A stretch of DNA of 64,000 nucleotides from Mycobacterium asiaticum DSM 44297 (GTDB taxonomy: Bacteria > Actinomycetota > Actinomycetes > Mycobacteriales > Mycobacteriaceae). Numbering within the stretch: the first letter of the stretch is position 1; each line of letters opens with the position of its first letter. The stretch spans positions 1,612,523 through 1,676,522 of the forward strand of contig NZ_HG964937.1 of the NCBI RefSeq assembly GCF_000613245.1, written 5' to 3'. This document shows positions 18,025 to 26,897 of this stretch, one piece after another. Under the pieces are notes generated by a model. The model was not told where the DNA came from. It did not search any database and worked only from the letters and a program-made list of their open reading frames with translations. A program made the translations under genes and the position numbers.

Positions 18025-18771
18025 GTGGCCTCAACGGAACGGAAATCACCGACGAATCGCGACGAGGGAATCCAGGTGCTGCGTCGCGCCGCGGCCGCGC
18101 TGGACGAGATCGCCGCCGAGCCCGGACAGCTGCGTCTGGTCGATCTGGGCGAGCGCCTGGGGCTGGCCAAGTCGACCGTGCGGCGGCTGCTGGTCAGCTT
18201 GGTCGAAGTCGGCTTGGTGAGCGCGGATTCCAACGGCCGCTTCTCCCTCGGCGAGCGGTTGCTGGGCTTCGGCAGCGGCACCGGCGCGCACATCGCCGCG
18301 GTGTTCCGGCCGACCATTGAGCGGGTTGCGGCGGAGACCGACGAGACCGTCGACCTGTCGGTGCTACGTGGTCAGCGAATGTGGTTCGTCGATCAGATCG
18401 AGTCCTCACATCGTTTGCGAGCGGTTTCTGCCGTCGGGGTCCGCTTCCCTCTCATCGGGACCGCGAACGGCAAGGCGGCACTCGCAGTCCTCGACCAGGA
18501 AGACGTCGACGCCGCGCTGTCCCGGCTGGGAAGCCGGGAGGCCGACTCTCTGCGCCGGGAGATCGGCGAGATCCGTTCCAGCGGAATCGCTTTCGACCGA
18601 GACGAGCACACGCCGGGAATCTCCGCGGCGGCCATCGCCCAGCGGTCCATCGGGGACAACGTGATTGCGATCTCGGTGCCCGCCCCCACGGATCGCTTCG
18701 TGGAGAAAGAGCAGCAAATCGTCGCCGCACTGCGCGCCGCGGCTCAATCGCCGGCGTGGACAACGCGCTGA
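18025..18771 (+). CDS. IclR family regulator (Rv1773c-like)
   Basis: 248 residues with an N-terminal winged helix (RLGLAKSTVRRLLVSLVEVGL) and a C-terminal GAF-like effector domain (SVLRGQRMWFVDQIESSHRL to DNVIAISVPAPTDRF). It matches Rv1773c. GTG 18025 gives the expected N-terminus ASTERKSPTNRDEG. The longer frame from 17980 would start inside the operator and is rejected. It is divergent from the oxidase/hydrolase operon and most likely controls it in response to its substrate. A strong hairpin follows the stop. Confidence 0.88.
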   Translation: MASTERKSPTNRDEGIQVLRRAAAALDEIAAEPGQLRLVDLGERLGLAKSTVRRLLVSLVEVGLVSADSNGRFSLGERLLGFGSGTGAHIAAVFRPTIERVAAETDETVDLSVLRGQRMWFVDQIESSHRLRAVSAVGVRFPLIGTANGKAALAVLDQEDVDAALSRLGSREADSLRREIGEIRSSGIAFDRDEHTPGISAAAIAQRSIGDNVIAISVPAPTDRFVEKEQQIVAALRAAAQSPAWTTR

Positions 18772-18776
18772 ACCGC

Positions 18777-18806
18777 CGGCCGCGGCACTTCCCTCTGCCG
18801 CGGCCG
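18777..18806. terminator. Bidirectional hairpin between the IclR and ANTAR genes
   Basis: CGGCCGCGGC (18777-18786) pairs perfectly with GCCGCGGCCG (18797-18806), a 10-bp all-GC stem with a 10-base loop. It lies between convergent stops at 18771 and 18823. Confidence 0.65.
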
Positions 18807-18822
18807 ACGATGATTCAGCAAA

Positions 18823-19104
18823 TCAAACGGCTGATTCCGCGAGCAGTTCGCCCCACTCGTGACGTGCGGCGGACTGTGCCTCGATGAAACTGGGGGTCTC
18901 CTCCCCCGAACCGGCCAGATGAACCAGTGCCCATGCCATCGCATACACCGGAACCCGGTGACGTTGTGCAGCGCCGTGCAATTCGTCGAATGCGGTGGCC
19001 GAACGGCACCGGCGCAGGCCGATCAGGATGCCCCGGGCAGTGTCGAGAATGCGACCCGAGTTGGGGTCGCCGGATATCTGGGTAGGGACCCAGCTTGCAG
19101 TCAT
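18823..19104 (-). CDS. ANTAR-domain protein (Rv1772-like)
   Basis: 93 residues dominated by an ANTAR-type helical RNA-binding fold: GRILDTARGILIGLRRCRSATAFDELHGAAQRH followed by VPVYAMAWALVHLAG. ANTAR proteins stop premature termination by binding paired hexaloop RNA hairpins. No receiver or GAF domain is attached, so its signal is unknown. ATG 19104 has only a weak ribosome site. A GTG ten codons upstream (19134) would give 103 residues, the annotated length of Rv1772, and is a real alternative. Gene order next to the IclR gene matches M. tuberculosis. Confidence 0.65.
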   Translation of the reverse strand: MTASWVPTQISGDPNSGRILDTARGILIGLRRCRSATAFDELHGAAQRHRVPVYAMAWALVHLAGSGEETPSFIEAQSAARHEWGELLAESAV

Positions 19105-19308
19105 GCCTTTCTTACCCCCTACCGATACGCCCACCAGCGGAACAAACATCTTGCGGGTGAAGACATCTCGCTGGGGGTGCGCCGCATTGTGCGCACCGTG
19201 CCATGATTTGTGGCTGCACCCCCGCTGCGCCAGAGAGCCGCCCGGATCGATATGGACCTGTAAGTGTGTTGAGACCGGACGAATCGTGCTGCCGGACATT
19301 GCGTTCGA

Positions 19309-20604
19309 TCAGTCTCCCAGCACGCGCCGGGTGTAATCGTTGAGGAAAGCCCGGTCGGGGTCGAGGCGGTCGCGCACCGCGGTGAAGCGCCCCCATTCGG
19401 GATAGCGATCCTTGAGGGTGGCCGCGGTTTGGTAATGCCGTTTGCCCCAATGCGGTCGTCCCGCATATTCGTTCATGATCTCTTCCACGGCGCGGAAGTA
19501 GTTCTCATATTCCATACCGATGAACTGGTGCACCGCGATGTAACAGGTGTCGCGGGCGTGCGCGGTCGACAGGAACGCGTCATCCGGAGCGCTGAAACGC
19601 ACCTCGAGCGGGTACATGATCGGCAGCTTTCGCCGCCGCACCAGGTCGATGACCCGCTGCACCGCCTCGCGCGCGTGCTGACGCGGGATCGCGTACTCCA
19701 TCTCGGTGAACTTGACGTTGCGCGCGCTGGCGTAGACCTTCCACCCGTGATCCTGAACGGTCGACGGCGACATCAGGCTGGTCATCAGGCGGTTCAGTTG
19801 CGGTGCTGCGCGGGGGAATCGCCGGCCGGTGCGGCAGATGACGTTCAGGCCGGCGTTCTCGACTTCCTCTCCCAGTCTTTTCTTCCACGCCGGCGCCGGG
19901 CGGGGTTCTTCGTTGCTGCGACGGGTCGTGCGCGCCAGCGCCGTGTCGCCGTACGGGAAGACGAAGAACTCGAAATGGTCGTTCGCGTCCACGTCGGCGT
20001 CGAGGCGCTCGAGCGTGGTGATCAGGGGACGTAGCTCGTCGGTGCGGTGCAGGGTGAACAGCGGCACCACCTTGAAGGTGACCTGGGAGACCACCCCCAG
20101 CGCACCGAGGGAGACCCGGGCGGCCAGGTATTCGTCCTTGTCGGAGTCCTCGGACACAGTCAGCACGTCGCCGGCGGCGGTGACCAGTCGCGCCGAAACA
20201 ATCTGCGCCGAGACGTTTTTGAACCGCGCGCCGGTACCGTGTGTGGCGGTCGCGGTGGCGCCGGTGATCGACTGCTTGTCGATATCGCCCTGGTTCTCGA
20301 TGCCGAACCCGTGCCGAGCCAGCTCCGCGAACAGCGTGTGCAGCTTGGCCCCACCTTCGACAGTCGCCAGTCCGTTGGCCCGGTCGACATCGATAACCCG
20401 CTGCAAGCCCGTCATGTCGATCATCACGCCGTCGGTGCAGGCGCAATCGGTGAACGAGTGCCCGGAGCCGACCGCGCGCACCCGCTCGCCCCGCTGCGCG
20501 GCTTTGGCAACGATCTCGACCAGTTCGGCCTCCGACGTCGGTCGCTTGATGGCCGACGGCGCGCAGATTTGGTCACCAGCCCAGTTGTTCCAGTTATCGC
20601 TCAT
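19309..20604 (-). CDS. L-gulono-1,4-lactone dehydrogenase (Rv1771-like)
   Basis: 431-residue VAO-family flavoenzyme of the aldonolactone oxidase group. It has the FAD-binding PP-loop with VGSGHSF, a conserved ATATHGTG segment and the C-terminal HWGKRHYQTA motif typical of gulonolactone/arabinonolactone oxidases. The M. tuberculosis ortholog Rv1771 has been shown to make L-ascorbate from L-gulono-1,4-lactone with an acceptor other than oxygen. The start ATG 20604 gives MSDNWNNWAGDQI, matching Rv1771. It is 25 bp downstream of the racemase-like gene on the same strand; M. tuberculosis has Rv1770 between the two, and that gene is absent here. Confidence 0.92.
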   Translation of the reverse strand: MSDNWNNWAGDQICAPSAIKRPTSEAELVEIVAKAAQRGERVRAVGSGHSFTDCACTDGVMIDMTGLQRVIDVDRANGLATVEGGAKLHTLFAELARHGFGIENQGDIDKQSITGATATATHGTGARFKNVSAQIVSARLVTAAGDVLTVSEDSDKDEYLAARVSLGALGVVSQVTFKVVPLFTLHRTDELRPLITTLERLDADVDANDHFEFFVFPYGDTALARTTRRSNEEPRPAPAWKKRLGEEVENAGLNVICRTGRRFPRAAPQLNRLMTSLMSPSTVQDHGWKVYASARNVKFTEMEYAIPRQHAREAVQRVIDLVRRRKLPIMYPLEVRFSAPDDAFLSTAHARDTCYIAVHQFIGMEYENYFRAVEEIMNEYAGRPHWGKRHYQTAATLKDRYPEWGRFTAVRDRLDPDRAFLNDYTRRVLGD

Positions 20605-20629
20605 CGCACCAGCTTTCGTTCGTTGGCAA

Positions 20630-21859
20630 TCACAGGAAGGTGCGCCCCTCGCCCCGATACGTAGGCACGGTGCCCACGATCGCCGCGCCGCGCACCAAAT
20701 GCAGGCGATCGAACCGCTCACACAGCTCGCCTGCCTTGGTGTGACGGAAGTAGACCTTGTCGCCGATCTTCAGCCGCCGGGCGGCCGCGCCGGTCAACGG
20801 GGTCTGCACCTCGCCGGTGCCCTCCATCGGGTTGAGCTTCAAGCCGGTCGGCAGATAGGGGGTCGGCATCCGGTCTTTGGCGCCGACACCGCTGGCCAGA
20901 TAACCACCACCGAGGGCGGTCACCGTCTGGGCATCGGGGCGACGCGATACCGGCAACGCGAAAATCGCCGCGGGCTGAAGGGTGAACGACGAATAGCTGT
21001 CGAACAGCGTCGGCGCATAAAACCCCGAGCCGGCGGTCGCCTCGGTCATCGCCGGTTCCTGGGCGACCAGCTGCAGATCCCCGGTGCCGCCGGCGTTGAC
21101 GATCTGCAGATCCGCCACCTCGCGCACGAGTTCGACAGCCCGCGCGCGCCGTTCACGCAACTCGGCGATCGACTGGCGCTGCATACATCCGACGATGAGG
21201 TTCTGCGCATGCTTGCCGGCGACCCGGTCACCGAAACCGGCGATATGACCCTCATAGGACATGAGCGCCACCAGCTGCAAAGCCGGGCGCCGGGCGATCT
21301 CGACCGCCAGTGCGCGTGCCTGCTCGGGGGTGTGCAGCGGCGAACGCTTCGGCCCGATCTTCAGCCGGCCACCGGCGGGCCAGTAACCGGCGTCCAGGTC
21401 GAGGCACAGCCGGACCGGCTGATCCGTGGCGCTCTCGATCAGGTCGAGATGCTCGACGCTGTCCACCATCACGATCGGTGCGCCGTCGGGGTTCTCGGCC
21501 GTCAACTCGCCGAGCTCGCGCAGGGCCGCCCGATCGGTCGGCGGGTAGGCCAGCAGCAGATTGTCGAAGCCGTGTCCGGCCAGCCACAGTGTCTCGTCCA
21601 GAGTGAAGGTCATCAGTCCGTCGAAGCGACGATTTGAATCGAGGATCTCCCGCTGGATCGCTCTGCAGCGCAACGATTTCGACGCGACCCGGATCGGCTT
21701 GTCGCCCGCCCGGTCAAGCAGCTGTGTCGCGTTGCTCCACAGCGCGTCGAGGTCCAAGAACGCGAACGGTGCATCGAGGTCGGCGAAGGCCTGCTCGTAA
21801 CGCTGCAGCCGGCCCTGCAGATCCAGCCTGACATGCCCCGACTCGCGACCGGCATTCAC
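20630..21859 (-). CDS. Alanine racemase-like PLP protein (Rv1769-like)
   Basis: 409-residue fold-type III PLP enzyme of the D-threonine aldolase/alanine racemase N-terminal superfamily. The PLP lysine is in RVASKSLRC near residue 60. Later segments ALMSYEGHIAGFGDRV, NAGGTGDLQ and the C-terminal beta-domain ending LVRGAAIVGTVPTYRGEGR fit. Orthologs are annotated as amino acid deaminase/aldolase; substrate not established. GTG 21859 is the most upstream start in frame and has no strong ribosome site. It forms an operon with the gulonolactone dehydrogenase gene. Confidence 0.85.
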   Translation of the reverse strand: MNAGRESGHVRLDLQGRLQRYEQAFADLDAPFAFLDLDALWSNATQLLDRAGDKPIRVASKSLRCRAIQREILDSNRRFDGLMTFTLDETLWLAGHGFDNLLLAYPPTDRAALRELGELTAENPDGAPIVMVDSVEHLDLIESATDQPVRLCLDLDAGYWPAGGRLKIGPKRSPLHTPEQARALAVEIARRPALQLVALMSYEGHIAGFGDRVAGKHAQNLIVGCMQRQSIAELRERRARAVELVREVADLQIVNAGGTGDLQLVAQEPAMTEATAGSGFYAPTLFDSYSSFTLQPAAIFALPVSRRPDAQTVTALGGGYLASGVGAKDRMPTPYLPTGLKLNPMEGTGEVQTPLTGAAARRLKIGDKVYFRHTKAGELCERFDRLHLVRGAAIVGTVPTYRGEGRTFL

Positions 21860-21978
21860 GCCGTCACCTTACTGAACAATTCCCCGATTGCCGCGCATTC
21901 GGCGCGGATGCATACCAGTCTGTGCAGTTCGCCGTCCGGATCACCGAACACTGTGCAATTTGCCCTGTTCCCTCGTGC

Positions 21979-23490
21979 TCAGCTGGGCCCGGTGGCGCCA
22001 TTTTGGCCAAGCAGCAATCCGCGCGACCCACCAGCGCCGCCGGGCGCGCCACCGGTGCCGGCCCCGCCGTTGCCGCCATTGCCGATCAGCTGCGCATTGC
22101 CGCCGGACCCACCGGCCCCCGCGCCACCGGGCCCGCCGTTGCCGCCGGCGCCGCCGTTGCCCAACAGCAGCCCGCCCAAACCGCCACTACCGCCCGTGCC
22201 GATGCCGCCGGCACCCGCGGTGCGCGCCACCGAAGCCGAACAGCAGCGCCGAGTTACCGCCCGCACCCCGTTGGCGACACTGCCCGCCCCGGCGCCACCA
22301 TTGCCACCGTTGCCGCCGAAGCCGAACACCCAGCCGCCGTTGCCGCCATTGCCGCCGCTGGCATACAGCACACTGCCGGCGCTGGTCGCCCCGCCGTTAC
22401 CGCCGTTGCCACCCAGCCCGATCAGTACCCCGCCGCGGCCGCCCGCGCCGCCCATACCGCCAACTGGTTGCAGGCTGGGCGGTGCGGCCACCGTGGTGCC
22501 GGTGCCGATGCCGCCGCCGTTGCCCCCCTGACCGCCCACGCCGAACAGCGAAGCCTGCCCGCCGGTGCCGCCAAAACCGCCGGATCCCGCGTAGCCGGTG
22601 ATGACGCCGACGCCGCCGTCACCACCGAGTGCGCCATTGCCGGCAGCACCCCCGCTGCCGAAGAGCAGACCACCGGGTCCGCCGTCGCCGCCGAGACCGC
22701 CGAGGCCGCCATTGCCGCCGGTGGCACCGAACGCGGCGCCGTTGCCGCCGATGCCTCCCGCGCCGCCCGCTCCACCGAATCCGTACAGCAATCCGGCCCC
22801 GCCGCCGATTCCGCCGTTTCCGCCGGAGAAGCCCACCAGGCCGGCCGCGGGCACGCCGAAGGCGTTTCCACCGCCGCCGCCGGTACCACCATTACCCCAG
22901 AGCAACCCGCCGCTACCCCCGGCACCGCCGTTCGGACCGGCTCCGGGCACGGTCGCGTTGCCCGCCTGCCCGCCGTTTCCTCCGTTGCCGAACAGCCCCG
23001 CATTCCCGCCGTTGCCACCGCCCTGATTCGGGCCGCCGGGACCGCCGTTGCCGCCGTTGCCGAACAGGATCCCGCCGTCGCCGCCGCTCTGTCCGACGCC
23101 GCCGTTTGCGCCGTTACCGATCAATGGCCGACCGAATAGCACTTGAGTGGGCGCGTTGATCAGCGCGAGGAGGTCTTCTGCCACAGACTGTGCGGCCAAC
23201 GGCGTTGCGTTGGCGGCCTCAGCCAACGCATAGCCGTCCGCGCCGACGGTAAGGGCTTGAACGAATTGCCGGTGGAACGTCGCCACCTGGACGCTCAACG
23301 ACTGGTAAGCCTGTGCATGCGCACCGAACAGCGCTGCGATGGCAGCGGATACCTCATCTGCGCCGGCCGCGATCAGTGCTGTGGTGGGGGCCGCGGCGGC
23401 CACGTTGGCCGCTGAGAGCGACGAGCCGAGATTGGCCAGGTCCGAGGCCGCCGCCGACAGAAACTCCGGCGCCGCGATGAGATACGACAC
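21979..23490 (-). CDS. PE_PGRS family protein
   Basis: 503 residues. The N-terminal PE domain (about 1-95) starts SYLIAAPEFLSAAASDLANL and is the ESX-5 secretion unit. A linker with LLALINAPTQVLFGRPLIGNG follows, then some 370 residues of GGAGG-type glycine repeats. GTG 23490 is chosen because GGAGG is 5 bases upstream; the frame extends 5 codons further. Residues 409-424 (22219-22266) leave the repeat pattern and read VRAVTRRCCSASVART; in the next frame the same bases read as typical PGRS, a compensated double frameshift. It sits in the Rv1768 position and is probably exported by the ESX-5 system encoded at the left end. Confidence 0.92.
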   Translation of the reverse strand: MSYLIAAPEFLSAAASDLANLGSSLSAANVAAAAPTTALIAAGADEVSAAIAALFGAHAQAYQSLSVQVATFHRQFVQALTVGADGYALAEAANATPLAAQSVAEDLLALINAPTQVLFGRPLIGNGANGGVGQSGGDGGILFGNGGNGGPGGPNQGGGNGGNAGLFGNGGNGGQAGNATVPGAGPNGGAGGSGGLLWGNGGTGGGGGNAFGVPAAGLVGFSGGNGGIGGGAGLLYGFGGAGGAGGIGGNGAAFGATGGNGGLGGLGGDGGPGGLLFGSGGAAGNGALGGDGGVGVITGYAGSGGFGGTGGQASLFGVGGQGGNGGGIGTGTTVAAPPSLQPVGGMGGAGGRGGVLIGLGGNGGNGGATSAGSVLYASGGNGGNGGWVFGFGGNGGNGGAGAGSVANGVRAVTRRCCSASVARTAGAGGIGTGGSGGLGGLLLGNGGAGGNGGPGGAGAGGSGGNAQLIGNGGNGGAGTGGAPGGAGGSRGLLLGQNGATGPS

Positions 23491-23594
23491 TTTGCCTCCT
23501 GCCACTCGCTGGCGCGGTCAGGGGCCAGCGGCATCAATTTCGGGCAAAGGGTATCCCGGTCGCGGCGGCCAACCCGGTATTTGTGCGGGTCGGT

Positions 23595-24815
23595 TCACAG
23601 AATCGCTTGCACGTCCTTCGCCCGGGCGATTTCATCCCAGTCGACACCGAGCTCGAGGAGGATCTCCTCGGTGTGCTGGCCGTGCTCGGGCGCACGCGTT
23701 GGGCCGGGCGGGGTTTCGTCGAATTGCACGGGGGCTGCGACGGTCCGATATTTCTCGCCGTTGTCATCGACGTTGGTGATCACGTATCCGTTGGGTTCGA
23801 CCTGCGGGTCGTTGAGGGTCTCCTTCGGCGTCGCGAGGACACCCCACACTCCCGGCTCGTCCTTCAGCACCTCCCGCCAGTGCGCAAGGTCATGGCGCGC
23901 AAAGGCTTTGGCGAAGATCGCCGTTGCCTCCGCGGCGTTGGCGATCAGATTGGCCGAAGGCACGAACCGCTCGTCGTCGACCAGCTCGGCCAGGCCCATG
24001 CGCCGGCAGAAGCCGGCCCAGAATTTGTCGGGTTGCAGGAAGACGAGCTGAATCCACCTGTCGTCCTTGGTCTGGTACCTGGCCACCAGCGGATTGATCG
24101 TCAATCCGGGTGGGGCTCCGGGGATTCCGTCGATGTTGAACAAGTCGGCAACCGAAATCGACGGCGCGATGGCCCACATCGCCTGAGCCAGTAGCGAGGA
24201 GTCGACGATGCCGGGCTCGCCGGTCCGTTCCCGGTTAAACAGCGCGGCACACACCCCGCCGGCCAAGGTCGCGCCACCCTGCAGGTCGCCGAAGGCGGGA
24301 CCCTGAACCGCCGGGTGCTCGGTGCCGAACGGGGTCAGCGTGTAGGCGACTCCACCGCGGGCCAGGTAGGTGGCGGCGTCGAAGCCGCCGCGGTCGCGGT
24401 CCGGTCCGCGCACACCCAGGCCGGTGCCCCGGGCGATGATGATGTTCGGGTTGAACGAGCGCAGATCTTCCACGGTCAGTCTGGCCCGCTGCAAAGCGCC
24501 GGGCAGCCAATTGGTCAAGAACACGTCCGCCGATGCCAGCAGGCGGCCGAATAACTCCCGACCGGTGTCGGTCTTGATGTCGATGGCGATGCTGCGTTTA
24601 CCCCGGTTACTCAACTCCAGAATGAAGTCGGCGTCCGCACGCGCCGCGTCGCGCGTGAAACCGCCGACCACCAACGCCCGACCGGGATCTCCCGAGGTGA
24701 CACCTTCGACCTTGATGACGTCGGCGCCCCAATCCGAGAGAGCTACTCCGGCCGACGGAACGTATGTCCAGGACGCCAACTCGACCACTCGAACACCGCT
24801 GAGCATTCCCGTCAT
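23595..24815 (-). CDS. Class III CoA-transferase (CaiB/BaiF family)
   Basis: 406 residues. It starts LSGVRVVELASWTYVPSAG and has the conserved active-site Asp in AFGDLQGG, where the acyl group is held during CoA transfer. Length and motifs are complete. Family members move CoA between an acyl-CoA donor and a free acid. GGAAGGG lies 6 bases upstream of ATG 24815. It is divergent from the large catabolic operon starting at 25019 and presumably activates its carboxylic-acid substrate or recycles CoA from a product. Substrate cannot be read from sequence. Confidence 0.9.
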   Translation of the reverse strand: MTGMLSGVRVVELASWTYVPSAGVALSDWGADVIKVEGVTSGDPGRALVVGGFTRDAARADADFILELSNRGKRSIAIDIKTDTGRELFGRLLASADVFLTNWLPGALQRARLTVEDLRSFNPNIIIARGTGLGVRGPDRDRGGFDAATYLARGGVAYTLTPFGTEHPAVQGPAFGDLQGGATLAGGVCAALFNRERTGEPGIVDSSLLAQAMWAIAPSISVADLFNIDGIPGAPPGLTINPLVARYQTKDDRWIQLVFLQPDKFWAGFCRRMGLAELVDDERFVPSANLIANAAEATAIFAKAFARHDLAHWREVLKDEPGVWGVLATPKETLNDPQVEPNGYVITNVDDNGEKYRTVAAPVQFDETPPGPTRAPEHGQHTEEILLELGVDWDEIARAKDVQAIL

Positions 24816-24966
24816 CGCCCGCCCTTCCGGTCGCCCGCGTCATTTCTTGCTATTTTAGATATTCTAGCTACTGTAGGCCATATTGATGGCGCGACTGCAG
24901 CCATGCGCGGGGGCGTCCGGCGCGGCTGTCGTGAAAGAGATGCTATGGAGCCGACCATTGGTCCGA

Positions 24967-24995
24967 TTGCTAATAACCCTGTGACACAACATAGT
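24967..24995 (+). promoter_or_regulatory. Possible promoter of the catabolic operon
   Basis: TTGCTA (24967-24972) and CATAGT (24990-24995) are spaced by 17 bases, placing a start site just before the GTG at 25019. Further upstream an AT-rich dyad, TAGATATTCTA, lies near 24855-24865 and could serve the divergent CoA-transferase gene. No regulator gene is located inside the cluster. Confidence 0.3.
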
Positions 24996-25018
24996 TCGCT
25001 GAATCGGCAGGGCCCAGC

Positions 25019-25894
25019 GTGAGCCGGCCAGGGGGCCGGGTAGCCGGCAAGGTGGCGGTGATCAGCGGGGCGGCGCGGGGGCAGGGTCGATCGCACGCCC
25101 GGTTGCTGGCTGCCGAGGGCGCCGACATCATCGCACTGGACCTGTGTGCCGACATCGAGACCAACGAGTATCCGCTGGCGCGGCCCGAAGATCTGGAAGA
25201 GACCGTGCGCCTGGTGGAGAAGGAGGGTCAGCGGGTCTTCTCCGCAATCGTCGACGTCCGTGACCGTGCCGCGCTGTCCGCCGCGCTCGATGACGGGGTC
25301 GCCGAGTTGGGCCGTCTGGACGTCGTCATTGCCAATGCCGGCATCTGCCCGCTGACCGCCGGCCTGCCGCCGCAGGCGTTCGCCGATGCCGTCGACGTGG
25401 ATCTGGTCGGCGTGCTCAATCTCGTGCACAGCAGCCTCAAGCATCTGCAAGCGGGCGCGTCGGTGATCGTCATCGGATCCAACGCCGCGTTCATGTCGTC
25501 GATGAACACCACCGGCATCGACGGCGGTCCCGGCGGCGCCGGGTATGCGTTTGCCAAAATCGCTGCGTCGCATTATGTCAACGACTTCGCCCGCGCGCTG
25601 GCACCGTTCTGCATCCGGATGAACGCCGTGCATCCCACGAATGTCAACACCGACATGCTGCACAGCGCGCCGATGTACCGGGCGTTCCGGCCCGACCTGC
25701 CGAATCCGACCCGCGAGGACGCCGAGCCGATCTTCCCGTTGGTGCAGGCGATGCCGATCCCCTACGTGGAACCCGAAGATATCAGTGAGGCCGTGTTGTT
25801 CCTGGCTTCCGACGCCGCCCGCTACGTCACCGGACAACAACTGCGGGTCGACGCCGGTGGCTTCCTCAAGGTCAAACCGTGGTCGGGATCATGA
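25019..25894 (+). CDS. Mycofactocin-coupled SDR family alcohol dehydrogenase
   Basis: 291 residues. The Rossmann motif is GAARGQGRSHARLLA, followed by DIIALDLCADIETNEYPLA, the insertion that marks SDRs which keep NAD bound and pass electrons to mycofactocin. This family includes carveol dehydrogenase. The active-site YxxxK appears in GYAFAKIA. It would oxidise a secondary alcohol, often alicyclic, to a ketone. GTG 25019 is the first codon of the operon, and the stop overlaps the next gene by 4 bp (ATGA), so translation is coupled to the E1 alpha subunit. Confidence 0.88.
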   Translation: MSRPGGRVAGKVAVISGAARGQGRSHARLLAAEGADIIALDLCADIETNEYPLARPEDLEETVRLVEKEGQRVFSAIVDVRDRAALSAALDDGVAELGRLDVVIANAGICPLTAGLPPQAFADAVDVDLVGVLNLVHSSLKHLQAGASVIVIGSNAAFMSSMNTTGIDGGPGGAGYAFAKIAASHYVNDFARALAPFCIRMNAVHPTNVNTDMLHSAPMYRAFRPDLPNPTREDAEPIFPLVQAMPIPYVEPEDISEAVLFLASDAARYVTGQQLRVDAGGFLKVKPWSGS

Positions 25895-26892
25895 CAGCCG
25901 ACGGCTCTGCACCGCAGCGGGATTCGTACGGGCAGCGGCGTATCTACGAACTGATGGTGCTGATGAAGACCGCCGACGACCGGCTGTCCAAAGGCATCGC
26001 CACCGGGGAGTTCATGTGCGTGTACTGGCCGTCGCGCGGCCAGGAGGCCATCGCCGCGGCCATGGGGGTGTCGCTGCGCCCCGACGATCAGCTGGTGACG
26101 ACCTACCGGGGGTTGCACGACCTGATCGGAAAGGGAGTGCCGCTCGAGGAGATCTACGGCGAGATGATGGGCCGCAGCATCGGGGCCGGCCGCGGCAAGG
26201 GCGGCACCATGCACATCGCCAATCCCGACAAGGGCGTGATGCTGTCCACAGGCATCGTCGGTGCCGGGCCGCCGGTGGCCGTCGGTCTGGCGATGGCCGG
26301 CAAACGTAAAGGGCTGGACCGGGTTACGGTGGTCAGCTTCGGTGACGGCGCCACCAACACCGGCTCCTTTCACGAGGCCGCCAACATGGCCGCATTGTGG
26401 GATCTGCCGTTGGTGTTCGTGTGCCAGAACAATCTGTACGCCGAGATGACGCCGACCTCGGACACGATGAAGATCGAGCGCGTGGCCGACCGCGCGGCCG
26501 GGTACGGAATGCCCGGCTTCCGCGTCGACGGCAATGACCCGCTGGCGGTCCGGGCCGCACTCGAGGAGGCGCTGACGCGCGCGCGCAGCGGCGGCGGGCC
26601 GACCTTCGTCGAGTGCGTCACGTTCCGCTTCCGGGGTCACTACTTCGGTGACCGGATGCCCTACATCCCCAAGGATCAGCTCGCCGATGCGCTGGCGGCC
26701 GACCCGGTTCCACGCTTCCGCACCAAGCTGGCCGACGAGGGTACCTGCAGTGCCGAAGAACTCGACCGCATCGACGCCGATGCGAGGGAAGCCGTCGAGG
26801 CGGCGCTGCGCTCGGTGCTCGACGCCGGTTCACCATCGGTCGAGGAACTCGAGCGGGACGTGTACGCGACTCCGATCAATTTCCCGGGGTAG
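25891..26892 (+). CDS. TPP-dependent dehydrogenase E1, alpha subunit (acetoin/2-oxoacid type)
   Basis: 333 residues. The thiamine diphosphate motif runs from GDGATNTGSFHEAANMAA to CQNN, and the region around GRGKGGTMHIANPDKG is characteristic of acetoin and branched-chain E1 alpha. It pairs with the following beta subunit to decarboxylate a 2-oxoacid or cleave a diketone/acyloin, passing the acyl group to a lipoyl carrier. ATG 25891 overlaps the SDR stop. The nearest annotation would be AcoA or PdhA, but the real substrate is open because neither E2 nor E3 is nearby. Confidence 0.88.
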   Translation: MTADGSAPQRDSYGQRRIYELMVLMKTADDRLSKGIATGEFMCVYWPSRGQEAIAAAMGVSLRPDDQLVTTYRGLHDLIGKGVPLEEIYGEMMGRSIGAGRGKGGTMHIANPDKGVMLSTGIVGAGPPVAVGLAMAGKRKGLDRVTVVSFGDGATNTGSFHEAANMAALWDLPLVFVCQNNLYAEMTPTSDTMKIERVADRAAGYGMPGFRVDGNDPLAVRAALEEALTRARSGGGPTFVECVTFRFRGHYFGDRMPYIPKDQLADALAADPVPRFRTKLADEGTCSAEELDRIDADAREAVEAALRSVLDAGSPSVEELERDVYATPINFPG

Positions 26893-26897
26893 GGGCG

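Noticed and set aside
19829..21637. A 602-codon plus-strand frame opposite the Rv1771/Rv1769-like genes
   Set aside because: It reads low-complexity Ser/Arg sequence and crosses two well-supported minus-strand genes.
21979..23100. Regular GC-rich repeats that could look like a CRISPR or minisatellite array
   Set aside because: They are in-frame GGAGG-type codon repeats of a PE_PGRS protein, without constant repeats and unique spacers.
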